Positions 53,461-63,026 are shown, counted from the stretch's first letter. The stretch is DNA of 64,000 nt from Variovorax guangxiensis (GCF_003952165.1 NZ_RXFT01000001.1:1-64000); one strand, 5' to 3'. The notes: generated from the letters alone by a model not told the origin. Numbers and translations are program-made.

Positions 53461-54355
53461 CCTCGTCGGGAGGCGGCGCGACCAGGTAATCGAGCATGCG
53501 CCGCGCGTTGAGCGGCAGGTCTTCCGACGAGCGCACGCAGGCCATCAGCGTGCGCTCGGCCCACGCGTCGGCGAGCGAGGCGCGCGCGATCTTCATCGAG
53601 CGGGCGCAGCGCTCGGCGGCAGTCTGCGGAACGATGCCGACGCCGATGCCGTACTCGACCATCCGGCAGACCGCCTCGAAGTTGCGCACGCGCACGCGGT
53701 AGGCCAGGTGCCTGCCCAAGGCGCGCACGTGCTGGGTGATCAGCTGCTGCAGCGCGCTGTCGGCGGGCAGGCCGACGAATTCGCTGTCGACCACCTCGGC
53801 CAGCTTCAGTCGGCGCCGGGTGGCCAGTGCGTGGCCGCGCGGCATCACGAGCACGAGGTCGTCGCGGCGGAAGGGATGGCATTCGAGGCCCTCGCTGTCG
53901 ATGGCGTCGGAGACGATGCCGATGTCGCACAGGCCGGCGCGCAAGGCTTCCACCGTGTCGGGGCTGGGGCGTTCTTCCAGGTCGACCGAGATGCGTGGAT
54001 GCTCGGCGAGGAAGCGGCTCAGCACCTCGGGCAGGTGCTCGGTCAGCGCCGAGGTGCCGCACATGAAGCGCACGTGGCCCTTGAGGCCCTGGCCGTATTC
54101 GCCGAGTTCGCCGCGCAGGCGCTCCATCTGCTGGAGCACGACGCGCGCATGGTGCAGCAGCGTGCGGCCGGCCTCGGTGGGCTTCACGCCCTGTGCGTGG
54201 CGCGTGAGCAGGGGGCTGCCGAGGGCGTCTTCCATGCCGCGCACCCGCTGGCTGGCGGAGGCCAGCGTCATGTGCGAGCGCCCGGCGCCGGCGGTGAGGC
54301 TGCCGGCCTCGACGACGTGGATGAAGAGCCGCAGGTCGGTGAGGTCGAATCGCAT
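53444..54355 (-). CDS. LysR-family regulator
   Basis: A 303-residue LysR: MRFDLTDLRLFIHVVEAGSL, TAGAGRSHMTLASASQRVRG (helix-turn-helix), then an effector domain (GHVRFMCGTSALTEHLPEVL, DIGIVSDAIDSEGLECHPFR). It is divergent from the TSUP permease (102-base gap), its probable target, and overlaps the extended SDR at its 3' end. Confidence 0.92.
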   Translation of the reverse strand: MRFDLTDLRLFIHVVEAGSLTAGAGRSHMTLASASQRVRGMEDALGSPLLTRHAQGVKPTEAGRTLLHHARVVLQQMERLRGELGEYGQGLKGHVRFMCGTSALTEHLPEVLSRFLAEHPRISVDLEERPSPDTVEALRAGLCDIGIVSDAIDSEGLECHPFRRDDLVLVMPRGHALATRRRLKLAEVVDSEFVGLPADSALQQLITQHVRALGRHLAYRVRVRNFEAVCRMVEYGIGVGIVPQTAAERCARSMKIARASLADAWAERTLMACVRSSEDLPLNARRMLDYLVAPPPDEVRKLQ

Positions 54356-54457
54356 GGTTGGGCGGAGTGTGCACCAGGAGCCTCAGCCTGAGACTGAGGC
54401 CTGCTTCGCGAATCCCGCATTTGCGGCGGCGGGCTTCGTTGGCAGAGTCGGCGTCCG

Positions 54458-55213
54458 ATGACGCATCCGATCGACGCAACCGCTTTCTGGGCCGCCGCCA
54501 CGGCCGTGTACCTGCTGGCCGGAGTGATCAAGGGCGTGGTCGGCCTCGGGCTGCCGACGGTGTCGATGGCGCTGCTCGCGCTGTGGATGTCGCCGGCGCA
54601 GGCGGCTGCGCTGCTGATCGTGCCCTCGCTGGTCACCAACATCTGGCAGACCGGGCCCCGCGCGACCTTCATGCCGGTGCTTCGGCGCATCGGCGGCATG
54701 CAGGTAGGGGTGGTAGTCGGCACGTTGGCGGGGGCACTATGGCTGGGCGTGCCGGCGGGTGCCTGGGCTTCTTTCGCGCTTGGGGTGGCGCTGGTCGTCT
54801 ATGCGCTCTGGGGGCTGTCCGGGCGGCAGCTGCATGTGAGCGACTCGCAGGCGCGCTGGATCGGGCCGCTGGTGGGCGTGGTCACCGGGCTGGTGACGGC
54901 GGTGACGGGGGTGTTCGCGGTGCCGGCGGTGCCGTACCTGCAGGCGCTGGGGTTCCAGCGCGATTCGCTGATACAGGCGATGGGGATCTCGTTCACCACC
55001 TCGACGGTGGTGCTGGCCATCGGGCTGGCCGGGAACGGCGGGTATCCGGTGTCGGCGATCGGAGGCTCGATCGCGATGCTGGCGCCGGCCATCGGCGGCA
55101 TGGTGCTCGGGGCCTGGCTGCGCAAGCGGCTGTCGGTGGCGGTGTTCCGGCGCTGCTTCCTGATCGGGCTGGCGCTGCTGGGGCTCTACATGGCCGTGCG
55201 GGCCGCGGCCTGA
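54458..55213 (+). CDS. TSUP (TauE/SafE) family permease
   Basis: A 251-residue inner-membrane protein of about eight helices: LLAGVIKGVVGLGLPTVSMA, and VGVVTGLVTAVTGVFAVPAV, the two symmetric glycine-rich halves of the TauE/SafE fold, plus LGFQRDSLIQAMGISFTTST. It probably exports or imports a sulfur-containing anion or other organic acid. Divergent from LysR, forming a classic regulator-permease pair. Confidence 0.9.
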   Translation: MTHPIDATAFWAAATAVYLLAGVIKGVVGLGLPTVSMALLALWMSPAQAAALLIVPSLVTNIWQTGPRATFMPVLRRIGGMQVGVVVGTLAGALWLGVPAGAWASFALGVALVVYALWGLSGRQLHVSDSQARWIGPLVGVVTGLVTAVTGVFAVPAVPYLQALGFQRDSLIQAMGISFTTSTVVLAIGLAGNGGYPVSAIGGSIAMLAPAIGGMVLGAWLRKRLSVAVFRRCFLIGLALLGLYMAVRAAA

Positions 55214-55230
55214 TGAGGCGCTTCTTCCAG

Positions 55231-55701
55231 TCAGGCCGCGAGCACCAGGGCGGCGCGCACGCGCTCGATGGTCTGGCGATAGGGCAGGGCGAAGTCGTCT
55301 AGCGCGTCGCCGGCATCGAGCCAGCTGAAGAGGAACACCAGGCCCTCTTCCTCGGGGCTGCCCGTGGCCGTGTGGGTGAAGCTCTCGGGCAGGGCGCTCT
55401 CGGCGCGCATCAGGAACAGGTGCCACAGCTGCGGGTGGCGATGCGTGTTGCCTTCGACACCGGCTTCGCATTCGCGCTCCAGCGTGCCCAGCGACTGCAG
55501 CTCGCCGGCGTAGTCGATGCCGGATTCCTCGAGCAGCTCACGGCGAACCGCCACTTCGGGCGATTCGCCGGGCTCGATGGTGCCCTTGGGAAGCTGCATG
55601 TTGCCATCCTCGGGATGGCGGAACACCAGCAGCCGGCCCCGTGCGTCGATCAGGCAGGCGCAGGCCTTGGGGATGGTGACGCTCGGGCTGCCGGCGTTCA
55701 T
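55231..55701 (-). CDS. NUDIX hydrolase
   Basis: A 156-residue protein with a complete Nudix box at residues 40-62: Gly40, Glu46, Arg54-Glu55, Glu58-Glu59 and Gly61 in GTIEPGESPEVAVRREL followed by LEESGI. It cleaves nucleoside diphosphates linked to X; substrate unknown. It starts two bases after the yqeY-like stop, so it belongs to the same operon downstream of rpsU. Confidence 0.92.
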   Translation of the reverse strand: MNAGSPSVTIPKACACLIDARGRLLVFRHPEDGNMQLPKGTIEPGESPEVAVRRELLEESGIDYAGELQSLGTLERECEAGVEGNTHRHPQLWHLFLMRAESALPESFTHTATGSPEEEGLVFLFSWLDAGDALDDFALPYRQTIERVRAALVLAA

Positions 55702-55703
55702 GC

Positions 55704-56153
55704 TCAGGCGCCCGTCAGAGCGGCCTTGACCGCTGCGCTGACCTGGCCCATGTCGGCCTTGCCGGCCAGGCGGGTCTTGACCACGCCCATCACCTTGCCC
55801 ATGTCGCCCGGGCCCTTGGCGCCCAGCTCGGCCACGATGGCCTTCACCTCGGCGGCGACCTCGTCGGCGCCCATGCGCTGGGGCAGGTAGACCTCCAGCA
55901 CCTTGATCTCGGCGGCTTCCTTGTCGGCGAGGTCGGTGCGGCCGCCGGTGGTGAAGGCGGCGATGGAGTCCTTGCGCTGCTTGACCATCTTGTCGACGAT
56001 GGCGACCACCATGGTGTCGTCGAGCTCCACGCGCTCGTCGACTTCCTTCTGCTTCATCGCGGCCAGCAGCAGGCGGATGGTGGCCAGGCGCTCGGAGTCC
56101 TTGGCGCGCATCGCCGTCTTCATGTCTTCGTTGATCTGTGCTTTGAGAGTCAT
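55704..56153 (-). CDS. GatB/YqeY domain protein
   Basis: A 149-residue YqeY-type protein: MTLKAQINEDMKTAMRAKDS, LATIRLLLAAMKQKEVDERV, VVAIVDKMVKQRKDSI and EIKVLEVYLPQRMGADEVAA are typical. The fold is tRNA-binding, shared with the GatB tail; function uncertain. It lies after rpsU, the conserved rpsU-yqeY order that usually continues to dnaG, but here is followed by a NUDIX gene and a terminator separates it from rpsU. Confidence 0.93.
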   Translation of the reverse strand: MTLKAQINEDMKTAMRAKDSERLATIRLLLAAMKQKEVDERVELDDTMVVAIVDKMVKQRKDSIAAFTTGGRTDLADKEAAEIKVLEVYLPQRMGADEVAAEVKAIVAELGAKGPGDMGKVMGVVKTRLAGKADMGQVSAAVKAALTGA

Positions 56154-56168
56154 TCGGCAACCTTTCGG

Positions 56169-56205
56169 AAAAAACAAAGCCGCGGCAGGTTTCCCTGGCG
56201 CGGCT
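56169..56205 (-). terminator. Intrinsic terminator after rpsU
   Basis: On the minus strand AGCCGCG and CGCGGCT enclose an inner CAGG-GAAA-CCTG hairpin (one mismatch between), followed by TTTGTTTTTT ending near 56169. A GNRA-like loop, strong stem and U tract make a convincing rho-independent terminator between rpsU and yqeY. Confidence 0.88.
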
Positions 56206-56261
56206 GAGGCAACGAGGCGACCGGGCCGACTTTCGTCTGGGGCCCGCCGCCCGGGTGTCGC

Positions 56262-56474
56262 TTAGTACAGCTTCTTGGGCAGCTGCATGCTGCGCACGCG
56301 CTTGTAGTGGCGCTTGACCGCGGCTGCCTTCTTGCGCTTGCGCTCGGCGGTCGGCTTTTCGTAGAACTCGCGGGCACGCAGGTCGGTCAGCAGGCCGAGC
56401 TTTTCGATGGTGCGCTTGAAACGGCGCAGTGCGACGTCGAAGGGCTCGTTTTCTTTAACGCGGATGGTGGTCAT
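56262..56474 (-). CDS. rpsU: 30S ribosomal protein S21
   Basis: A 70-residue protein with the S21 pattern: [20 protein letters not shown] at the start, then [20 protein letters not shown] and a Lys/Arg-rich tail [20 protein letters not shown]. It helps the 30S subunit recognise the Shine-Dalgarno sequence. The length matches. The terminator at 56169-56205 closes it, and the promoter must lie in 56475-56600, ahead of a repeat element. Confidence 0.97.
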
Positions 56475-56614
56475 TGATGAATCGTTGAAATGAATTTGGC
56501 CTGGAGAGATCGAGGCCCCAAGCCGGGGTTCCTCAACTGAAAACTTTTGCGGCCGTTGAGGGGAGGCCAGAGTTAGCCAGCGATTATAGCACTCCCCCAG
56601 GCGGAAATGGCACT

Positions 56615-56703
56615 CCCCCAGGCTGCGCGCACTTCGTGTCGCTTCGCCAACCCCCTCGCCGGGGGCGACACCTGAGGCCCGGCAAAGCCGGTTCCTCGGT
56701 GTC
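56615..56703 (-). repeat. Dispersed intergenic repeat with hairpins, copy 2
   Basis: Reverse-complement copy of the element at 10451-10540, with conserved GGAACCGGCTTTGCCGGGCC and GGCGAAGCGACACGAAGTGC. Outer stem here is GACACC...GGTGTC and the next pair changes C-G to A-T compared with copy 1, preserving pairing. The C/G hairpin is CCCCC/GGGGG with a changed loop. It lies between the BaiN-like stop and the rpsU promoter region. Confidence 0.8.
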
Positions 56704-56722
56704 TCTGAAGGGGGCGAGAAGG

Positions 56723-57952
56723 TCAGAGAGCCTGGGCGCATGCATGCGCGCTCGCCCAGGCCCACTGGAAGTTGTAACCGCCGAGCCAGCCCGTCACGTC
56801 GACCACTTCGCCGATGAAATACAGGCCCGGCTGCTTCGATTCCATGGTCTGCGACGACAGGTCGCGGGTGTCGACGCCGCCGGCCGTGACTTCGGCCTTT
56901 TTGTAACCTTCTGTCCCGCTGGGGACGATCTGCCAGCGCGCGATGCGCTCCGAAAGCGCGGCCAGCGCCTTGTCGGCCGCCTCGTTCACCGGCCGCTGCA
57001 GGGCAGGGTCCTGCCCGACCCAGGCATCGGCCAGCCGCGAGGGCACCAGCGCGGCCAGCTCGTTGGCGATGCGTTTCTTCGACCGCAGTTTCGCCTCGCC
57101 CAGCGCCTCGGCCACGTTCACGCCGGGGGCGAAATCGAGGGTCAGCGGGGCGCCGGGCTTCCAGTAGCTCGAAATCTGCAGCACCGCCGGACCGGAAAGG
57201 CCCCGGTGGGTGAAGAGCAGGTCTTCGAGGAAGGCTGTCTTTTCCTTCTTCGCGCCGGTCTCGATGCGCACCGGCAGCGCCAGGCCAGCCAGTTCGGCAT
57301 ACGGCGCCCAGGCGTCGCCGCCGAAGGTCAGCGGCACCAGCGCGGGCCGGGGCGTGACCATCCGCAGCCCGAATTGCTCGGCGATGCGGTAGCCGAAGTC
57401 GCTGGCGCCGATCTGCGGGATCGACAGGCCGCCGGTGGCGACCACGATCTTCGGCGTATCGACCGGCCCCCGATTGCTCTCGATTCGATAGCTGCCGGCT
57501 CCCGCCCCATCTGCATTACCGGCGGAAAATGCAATTTCGCCGATCCTGCACGGCTGCCAGCGCTCGACCCCGCCCGCCTCGCATTCGGCCAGCAGCATGT
57601 CGACGATCTGCTGCGACGAGCCGTCGCAGAAAAGCTGCCCCTTGTGCTTCTCGTGGAAGGCGATCCCGTGCTTCTGCACCAGCTCGATGAACTGCTGCGG
57701 CGCATAGCGCGATAGCGCCGAGCGGCAGAAATTCGGGTTGTCGCTGATGAAGTGCCGCTGCGGCGCGCGCACGTCGAGGTCGCGGTTCGTGAAGTTGGCG
57801 CGTCCGCCACCCGAGATGCGGATCTTCTCGCCCACCTTCTCGCTGTGGTCCACCACCAGCACCTTCAGCCCGCGCTGGCCCGCCACGCCGGCGCAGAAGA
57901 GGCCCGCGGCCCCGGCGCCGATCACGACGACGTCGAACTCCGCCGCGCTCAA
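56723..57952 (-). CDS. FAD-dependent oxidoreductase, HI0933/BaiN-like
   Basis: A 409-residue flavoprotein: [20 protein letters not shown] (FAD), [39 protein letters not shown], and near the end [20 protein letters not shown] followed by [20 protein letters not shown], the diagnostic tail of the HI0933/BaiN family. Members reduce or oxidise unknown substrates; BaiN acts in bile acid dehydroxylation. The TTG start at 57952 overlaps the stop of the lipoprotein gene (TTGA), so it is translationally coupled. Confidence 0.88.
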
Positions 57953-58737
57953 GGTCCATCGGCCGCGAGCAGCGGCGGCGGGTTGTATTTCAGGTGGCCC
58001 ACGTAGCGCAGCGGCTGCGTGGCGGCGATGGAGGGCACGTCGCCCTCGCGCATGTGCAGCAGGTCGGCCGGGCTCACCCAGCGCGGGTCGGCGTTGGTGA
58101 TCGGCATGCCTGCCTGGCGGTAGGCCTCCAGCACGAACTGCGAGCAGAAGAACTGGTCGTCGCGGCTCGCGCCCAACTGCACCATGGCCAAGCCGCTCAT
58201 GCAGTAGTGGCTGACGGCGGTGGGCACCAGCGGCAGTTCGCACAGGCGCCGGTTCAGCACGAAGGGCGCGTTCAGCAGCACGCCCACGGTGTTGTAGCTG
58301 GTGCCGACCTGCGACAGCGCCCATTCGCGCATGCGGGCGGCGCTCGTGTCGTCCACGCCGGGCACGCGGAAGGCCACGACCATCTGTTCCTCGTCGACCA
58401 CCTCCGAAAGCGGCCGCGCGCGCACGCCCGTGCCCACGGCCTCGGCGATCTGGCCGTTGCCCAGGTACAGCACCGCGTGGCTCACCGGCGAGAAGGTGCC
58501 CAGCCGGATGCCGAAGGAGTTCACTGTGGCGATGGAGGTCAGCAGGATGTCGCCCGGCGCCAGCGCGTCGGCGGCGATGAGCTCGCCGCCGTTGCCCGGC
58601 GCGATGACCGAGCTCTGCACGCGCAGGCGCAGCCCGTTGTCCTTGGTCGGCAGGTCGAGCCGTGTGGCGCAGGCCGACAGCAGCAGGGCGGCGCCCGCGG
58701 CAACGATGGCCGCGGCGGAACGGAAAGCGATGCGCAT
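57949..58737 (-). CDS. YiiX/YebB-like lipoprotein hydrolase (NlpC/P60 superfamily)
   Basis: A 262-residue lipoprotein with lipobox LLSAC (Cys23). The permuted NlpC/P60-like pattern is present: PGDILLTS and VSHAVLYLGNGQIAEAVGTG (His87) plus DQFFCSQFVLEAYRQAG (Cys198), which form the Cys-His pair. Such proteins act on peptides or lipids at the envelope; substrate unknown. The ATG overlaps the sterol-desaturase stop (TGATG) and its stop overlaps the flavoprotein start, so three genes are chained. Confidence 0.87.
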   Translation of the reverse strand: MRIAFRSAAAIVAAGAALLLSACATRLDLPTKDNGLRLRVQSSVIAPGNGGELIAADALAPGDILLTSIATVNSFGIRLGTFSPVSHAVLYLGNGQIAEAVGTGVRARPLSEVVDEEQMVVAFRVPGVDDTSAARMREWALSQVGTSYNTVGVLLNAPFVLNRRLCELPLVPTAVSHYCMSGLAMVQLGASRDDQFFCSQFVLEAYRQAGMPITNADPRWVSPADLLHMREGDVPSIAATQPLRYVGHLKYNPPPLLAADGP

Positions 58738-59867
58738 CAGCCCTTCCAGACGAACGGGAACTTCAGCTGCTTGAAGAATCCGTTGGGCACGTAGTCGCCC
58801 AGCACGCCGTACTTCTCGGGCCAGAGCTTGGTGCTCTTCACGGCGGTGCCGAAGATGTAGTCGAGAAAGGCGTAGTGCGCCGCGTAGTTCTTGTCGAGCG
58901 CCTCCTGGTCCTGGCTGTGGTGCCAGTGGTGGAAGTTGGGCGTCACGATCAGGTAGCGCAGCGGGCCGAGCCGCACGCTCACGTTGCAGTGGTTGAACAC
59001 CGCCTGGAAGCCCACCACCACGATGTAGGCGTCGATCACGTCCTTGCTGAAGCCCAGCACGTAGATGGGCGCCAGCACCAGCGTGCGCGTGATCAGCAGC
59101 TCCAGGATGTGCTGGCGCGAGCCGGCCATCCAGTCCATGCTCTTCACGCTGTGGTGCACCGCGTGCAGGCGCCACAGCACGGGCACCTCGTGGTAGGCGC
59201 GGTGCGTCCAGTACTGCACCAGGTCGGCCACCAGGATGATCAGCAGCAGCCCCGCCCAGAACGGCAGGTTGCTCACCCAGCCCCGGATGCCGTCGTTGGC
59301 CGCCCAGCCGAAGAGCTTGTGCACCATCAGGTTGGTGGCCAGCAGCACGAAGCCCACGATCATGTGGTTCACCACGAAATGGTGGAAGTCGGTCTGCCAC
59401 TCCTCGCGGAACACCGGCTGGTCCTTGCGCAGCGCGAACAGCTTTTCGATGAAGATGAAGATCAGCGATGAGCCCAGCAGGTCGAGGATGAACCAGTCGA
59501 GCCCGATGTAGGGCGTGTTGTCCGCGAAGTCGTGCACCGGCACCTTGTGCCCGCCCAGCAGCGCCGAGGCCGCCACCAGCAGGAACGCGGCCGAGGAGAG
59601 CCAGCGCGAGCGGTTGAAGATGATGTTGACCAGCGAGAGCCCGCCCGAGACGACCAGCGCCACCAGCAGGATCATGCGCATCACGTCGACGTTGTAGCTC
59701 TTGCGCAACTCCGGCGTCGTGAGGTACTGCGGGAAGTGAAAGGCCAGCACGCCCAGGAAGCACAGGATGGCCAGGCTCAGTGCGATGGTGCCGGTGACCA
59801 GTCCCTGTCCGCGGCGCAGCTCGCCGTGGTTCTGGGTGAATTCGTTGAGCTTGTCGATGTCCAGCAT
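58737..59867 (-). CDS. Fatty acid hydroxylase / sterol desaturase family protein
   Basis: A 376-residue membrane protein with several helices and the di-iron histidine boxes: HRAYH (222-226), HAVHH (235-239) and HHWHH (313-317). The family hydroxylates or desaturates lipids or sterols with O2. It is the first gene of the operon with the lipoprotein and BaiN-like genes, suggesting lipid or sterol-like substrates at the envelope; this is inference. Confidence 0.91.
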   Translation of the reverse strand: MLDIDKLNEFTQNHGELRRGQGLVTGTIALSLAILCFLGVLAFHFPQYLTTPELRKSYNVDVMRMILLVALVVSGGLSLVNIIFNRSRWLSSAAFLLVAASALLGGHKVPVHDFADNTPYIGLDWFILDLLGSSLIFIFIEKLFALRKDQPVFREEWQTDFHHFVVNHMIVGFVLLATNLMVHKLFGWAANDGIRGWVSNLPFWAGLLLIILVADLVQYWTHRAYHEVPVLWRLHAVHHSVKSMDWMAGSRQHILELLITRTLVLAPIYVLGFSKDVIDAYIVVVGFQAVFNHCNVSVRLGPLRYLIVTPNFHHWHHSQDQEALDKNYAAHYAFLDYIFGTAVKSTKLWPEKYGVLGDYVPNGFFKQLKFPFVWKG

Positions 59868-59934
59868 GCCCCGCCTCTCTCTCTCTTCTTGACTTTTGTG
59901 GGTGCGCGATTTTAGAGGCGCGGCGGGAAAATGC

Positions 59935-60825
59935 TCACCCCCTGCGCACGGAGCGCCGCCTCAGCAGGGCTGCCGTGCCCAGCGCCACCGCCATCACCAG
60001 CAGCGACACCACGGTGGTCACCGTCCCCAGCGCATAGATCGAAGGCGTCGTCACCGTCGAGGTCAGCCCCTGCAGTTCGAGCGGCAGCGTGTTCACGTCG
60101 CCGATGGCCTGGGACGTGCGGGCGATCTCGTCCCACGACAGCGTGAAGCCGAACATGCCGATGCCGACGATCGACGGCCCGATCAGCGGCAGCACCACGA
60201 AGCGGAAGGTCTGCCAGGGCGTGGCGCCCAGGTCGCGCGCGGCTTCCTCGTAGGCTGGGTCGAAGCGGTTGAACACCGCGAACATGATGAGCAGCCCGAA
60301 GGGCAGCGTCCACGTCAGGTGCGCGCCGAGCGCGGAACTGAAGAGACCCAGCGCGGTGCCGTAGCCTTCGAGCAGCGAGGTGGCGTCCATCGCCGTCAGC
60401 ACGCTTTTGATGCCGGTGTCGATCAGCCGGAACTGCAGGCCGATGCCCAGCGAAATGATGATCGACGGCATGATGAGGCTCGCGACCGTCACGAAGAAGA
60501 GGGCGTTGCTGCCCGCGAGCTTCTTGCGGAACGCGAGGCCGGCGAGCACCGACAGCACCACGGTGAACCCCATCACCACAGCACCCAGTGCCAGCGAGCG
60601 CCTGAAGGCCGCGCCGATGTCGACCGTGCCCAGCCCTTCGGCCAGCTTGTGGAACCAGTGCAGCGACAGCCCGCGCAGCGGAAAGGTCAGCCCGCCCTCG
60701 GGGCCCTGGAAGCTCAGCACGAAGATCGTGATCATCGGGCCGTACAGGAACAGCACGAAGAGCCCGAACACGGTGGCCAGCGGCCAGAAGCCGGGGGCGC
60801 GCTGGGCGCCGATGGGTGTCTGCAT
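59935..60825 (-). CDS. Polyamine-type ABC transporter permease (PotC-like)
   Basis: A 296-residue membrane protein with six helices: FWPLATVFGLFVLFLYGPMI, then MGFTVVLSVLAGLAFRKKLA and the EAA loop YEEAARDLGATPWQTFRFVV followed by LPLIGPS. This is the second permease subunit of the PotABCD/FbpB-like class. It lies one base after the first permease's stop and ends the operon. Confidence 0.92.
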   Translation of the reverse strand: MQTPIGAQRAPGFWPLATVFGLFVLFLYGPMITIFVLSFQGPEGGLTFPLRGLSLHWFHKLAEGLGTVDIGAAFRRSLALGAVVMGFTVVLSVLAGLAFRKKLAGSNALFFVTVASLIMPSIIISLGIGLQFRLIDTGIKSVLTAMDATSLLEGYGTALGLFSSALGAHLTWTLPFGLLIMFAVFNRFDPAYEEAARDLGATPWQTFRFVVLPLIGPSIVGIGMFGFTLSWDEIARTSQAIGDVNTLPLELQGLTSTVTTPSIYALGTVTTVVSLLVMAVALGTAALLRRRSVRRG

Positions 60826-60826
60826 C

Positions 60827-61744
60827 TCAGAGCTCCTTGCGGATGTCGACCATCCGGGTCAGGCCCCAGATGATCATCAGCACCACCGCCAGCAGGATCA
60901 TGGCGTTGGCCGCCGCCAGCGGGAACTGCAGGTACGAGGTCTGCACCTGGATGATCTTGCCGATGGACGCGATCTGCTGGCCGCCCATCACGCCGATGGT
61001 GACGAAGTCGCCCATCACGATGGTGATGACGAAGATCGAGCCGATCAGGATGCCGGTGCGCGACAGCGGCACCACCACGTTCCACAGCGTCTGCCAGCCC
61101 GAGGCGCCGGCGTCGCTGGCCGCTTCGAGCAGCGAGCGGTCGATGCGCATCATGCTGTTGAAGATCGGCACGATCATGAACATCGTGTACAGGTGCACGA
61201 AGGCCAGCACCACCGAGAAGTCGGAGAACAGCAGCCATTCGACCGGCTGGTTCACGAGGCCCATGCCCATCAGCGCCTGGTTGACCAGCCCGTTGCGCCC
61301 CAGCAGCGGCACCCACGAGATCATGCGGATCACGTTGGAAGTCCAGAAGGGCACCGTGCACAGCACGAACAGCACCGTCTGCATGGTCGACGAGCGCACG
61401 TGGAAGGCCAGGAAGTACGCCACCGAGAAGCCGATCACCAGCGTGATGCCCCACACCAGCAGGCAGAACTTGAAGGTGCTCAGGTAGGTGTTCAGCGTGA
61501 CGCACAGGTCGCCGTTGTCGGTCAGCCGCGAGCAGCCCTCGAACAGGCTCAGGTAGTTGCGCAGCGTGACGGCAGGTATCAGCTCGTACTCGTTGAAATT
61601 CCACAGGCTGACCATTGCGACCAGCGCCAGCGGAATCAGGAAGAACAGGAGAAACACCAGCGCGAACGGCGCCGCCTGCCACCAGGCCTTGACGGCGTGA
61701 ACGGGGGCAGCGGCGACGGACGCGCGGGTGGCGGGAGCGCTCAC
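60827..61744 (-). CDS. Polyamine-type ABC transporter permease (PotB-like)
   Basis: A 305-residue membrane protein with six helices (AAPFALVFLLFFLIPLALVA first) and the EAA loop LLEAASDAGASGWQTLWNVV followed by VPLSRTG. A long periplasmic loop carries two Cys (GCSRLTDNGDLCVTL). GTG 61744 is preferred because an ATG at 61810 would overlap the binding-protein gene by 50 bases. It is flanked by its receptor and partner permease. Confidence 0.9.
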   Translation of the reverse strand: MSAPATRASVAAAPVHAVKAWWQAAPFALVFLLFFLIPLALVAMVSLWNFNEYELIPAVTLRNYLSLFEGCSRLTDNGDLCVTLNTYLSTFKFCLLVWGITLVIGFSVAYFLAFHVRSSTMQTVLFVLCTVPFWTSNVIRMISWVPLLGRNGLVNQALMGMGLVNQPVEWLLFSDFSVVLAFVHLYTMFMIVPIFNSMMRIDRSLLEAASDAGASGWQTLWNVVVPLSRTGILIGSIFVITIVMGDFVTIGVMGGQQIASIGKIIQVQTSYLQFPLAAANAMILLAVVLMIIWGLTRMVDIRKEL

Positions 61745-61760
61745 AGGCTCAGGCCGAAGG

Positions 61761-63026
61761 TCAGGCTGCAACGAACTCGTTCCACTTCCTGACCATGTAT
61801 TCGTTTTCATCCATCACGGCGTTCCAGCACGCGATGCCGCCCATGCGCTGCTCGTAGCTGCCGCCGTCGCGCACCGCGCCGGCCTTGGCGATCACGTCGC
61901 CCTGCGGGCTCTTGATGTCCTGGGCTGCGGGCTTGCCTTCCATCCAGTAGGCCCACTCGTAGGCCTCCATCTTGGTCTTCGCGGTGTCGAGCACGGCGCT
62001 GTAGTAGCCCTGGCGGTTGAGATACGCGCCGGCCCAGCCGTCGAGGAACCAGTTGATGAACTCGTAGGCGCCGTCGAGCTTCTTGCCCGAGAGCGTGGCC
62101 GGCAGGCCGAAGCCCGAGGCCCAGGCGCGATAGCCTTCCTTGAGCGGCTGGAAGGTGCAGTCGATGCCCTTGCTGCGCACGGCCGTGACCGCGGGCGACC
62201 ACATCGACTGGATCACCACCTCGCCCGAGGACATCAGGTTCACCGACTCGTTGAAGTCCTTCCACAGCGCGCGGAACTGGCCGGCCTTCTTGGCCTCGAT
62301 CAGCGCCTTGATGGTGAGGTCGATCTCGGCCTTGGTCATGTTGCCCTTGTCGGCGTACTTGTGGATGCCCTTGGCCTCCACCACCATTGCGGCGTCCATG
62401 ATGCCGATAGAGGGAATGTTCAGGATCGCGGCCTTGCCCTTGAACTCCGGGTTCAGCAGTTCCGCCCACGAACCGATGGGACGCTTGATGAGGTCGGGGC
62501 GGATGCCCAGCGTGTCGGCGTTGTAGGTGGTCGGAATGAGCGACATGTACTGCGTGGCCGACTTGGCGAAGGCCTTGCTCTTCTCGCCTTCGAGGTAGAT
62601 CACCTTCACCGGAGCCGTGCCCTGGTCGCCCACCTTCTTGCCGGCCACTTCGCCCTTGGTGAAGAGCGAGGTGATCTTGTCCGCGTTCTTCACGCGCCTG
62701 GTGTCGATGCCCTTCAGGTTGCCGGTGGGCACGATCTTCTTGAGCGAGAAGAACTCGGTGTCGATCAGGTCGAAGCTGTTGGGCGCGGTGACTGCGCGCT
62801 TGGTCACGTCGTCGGTGGTCACGGCCACGTACTGGATCTCGATGCCGGTGTCGGCCTTGAACTTCTCGGCAATGGCCTTGTCCTGGTTCACCGCGGTGCC
62901 GAGATAGCGCAGCACGACCTTCTCCTGTGCATGCACGAAGGGTGCGATGCCCGTGGCAAGAATGCCGGCGGTGCCTTGCAGCAGGGTGCGGCGCTTGAGG
63001 CCGTTGTTGTCGATGGAATCGGTCAT
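61761..63026 (-). CDS. Polyamine-type ABC substrate-binding protein with a Tat-like signal
   Basis: A 421-residue periplasmic receptor of the PotD-like class. The N-terminus has a twin-arginine-like motif KRRTLLQGTAGILATGIAPF and cleavage after FVHA. The mature part reads VLRYLGTAVNQDKAIAEKF, FDLIDTEFFSLKKIVPTGN, and has large aromatic C-terminal segments (GYYSAVLDTAKTKMEAYEWA). It would bring a polyamine or related compound to the permeases. ATG 63026 has GGAG nine bases upstream. Confidence 0.9.
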   Translation of the reverse strand: MTDSIDNNGLKRRTLLQGTAGILATGIAPFVHAQEKVVLRYLGTAVNQDKAIAEKFKADTGIEIQYVAVTTDDVTKRAVTAPNSFDLIDTEFFSLKKIVPTGNLKGIDTRRVKNADKITSLFTKGEVAGKKVGDQGTAPVKVIYLEGEKSKAFAKSATQYMSLIPTTYNADTLGIRPDLIKRPIGSWAELLNPEFKGKAAILNIPSIGIMDAAMVVEAKGIHKYADKGNMTKAEIDLTIKALIEAKKAGQFRALWKDFNESVNLMSSGEVVIQSMWSPAVTAVRSKGIDCTFQPLKEGYRAWASGFGLPATLSGKKLDGAYEFINWFLDGWAGAYLNRQGYYSAVLDTAKTKMEAYEWAYWMEGKPAAQDIKSPQGDVIAKAGAVRDGGSYEQRMGGIACWNAVMDENEYMVRKWNEFVAA

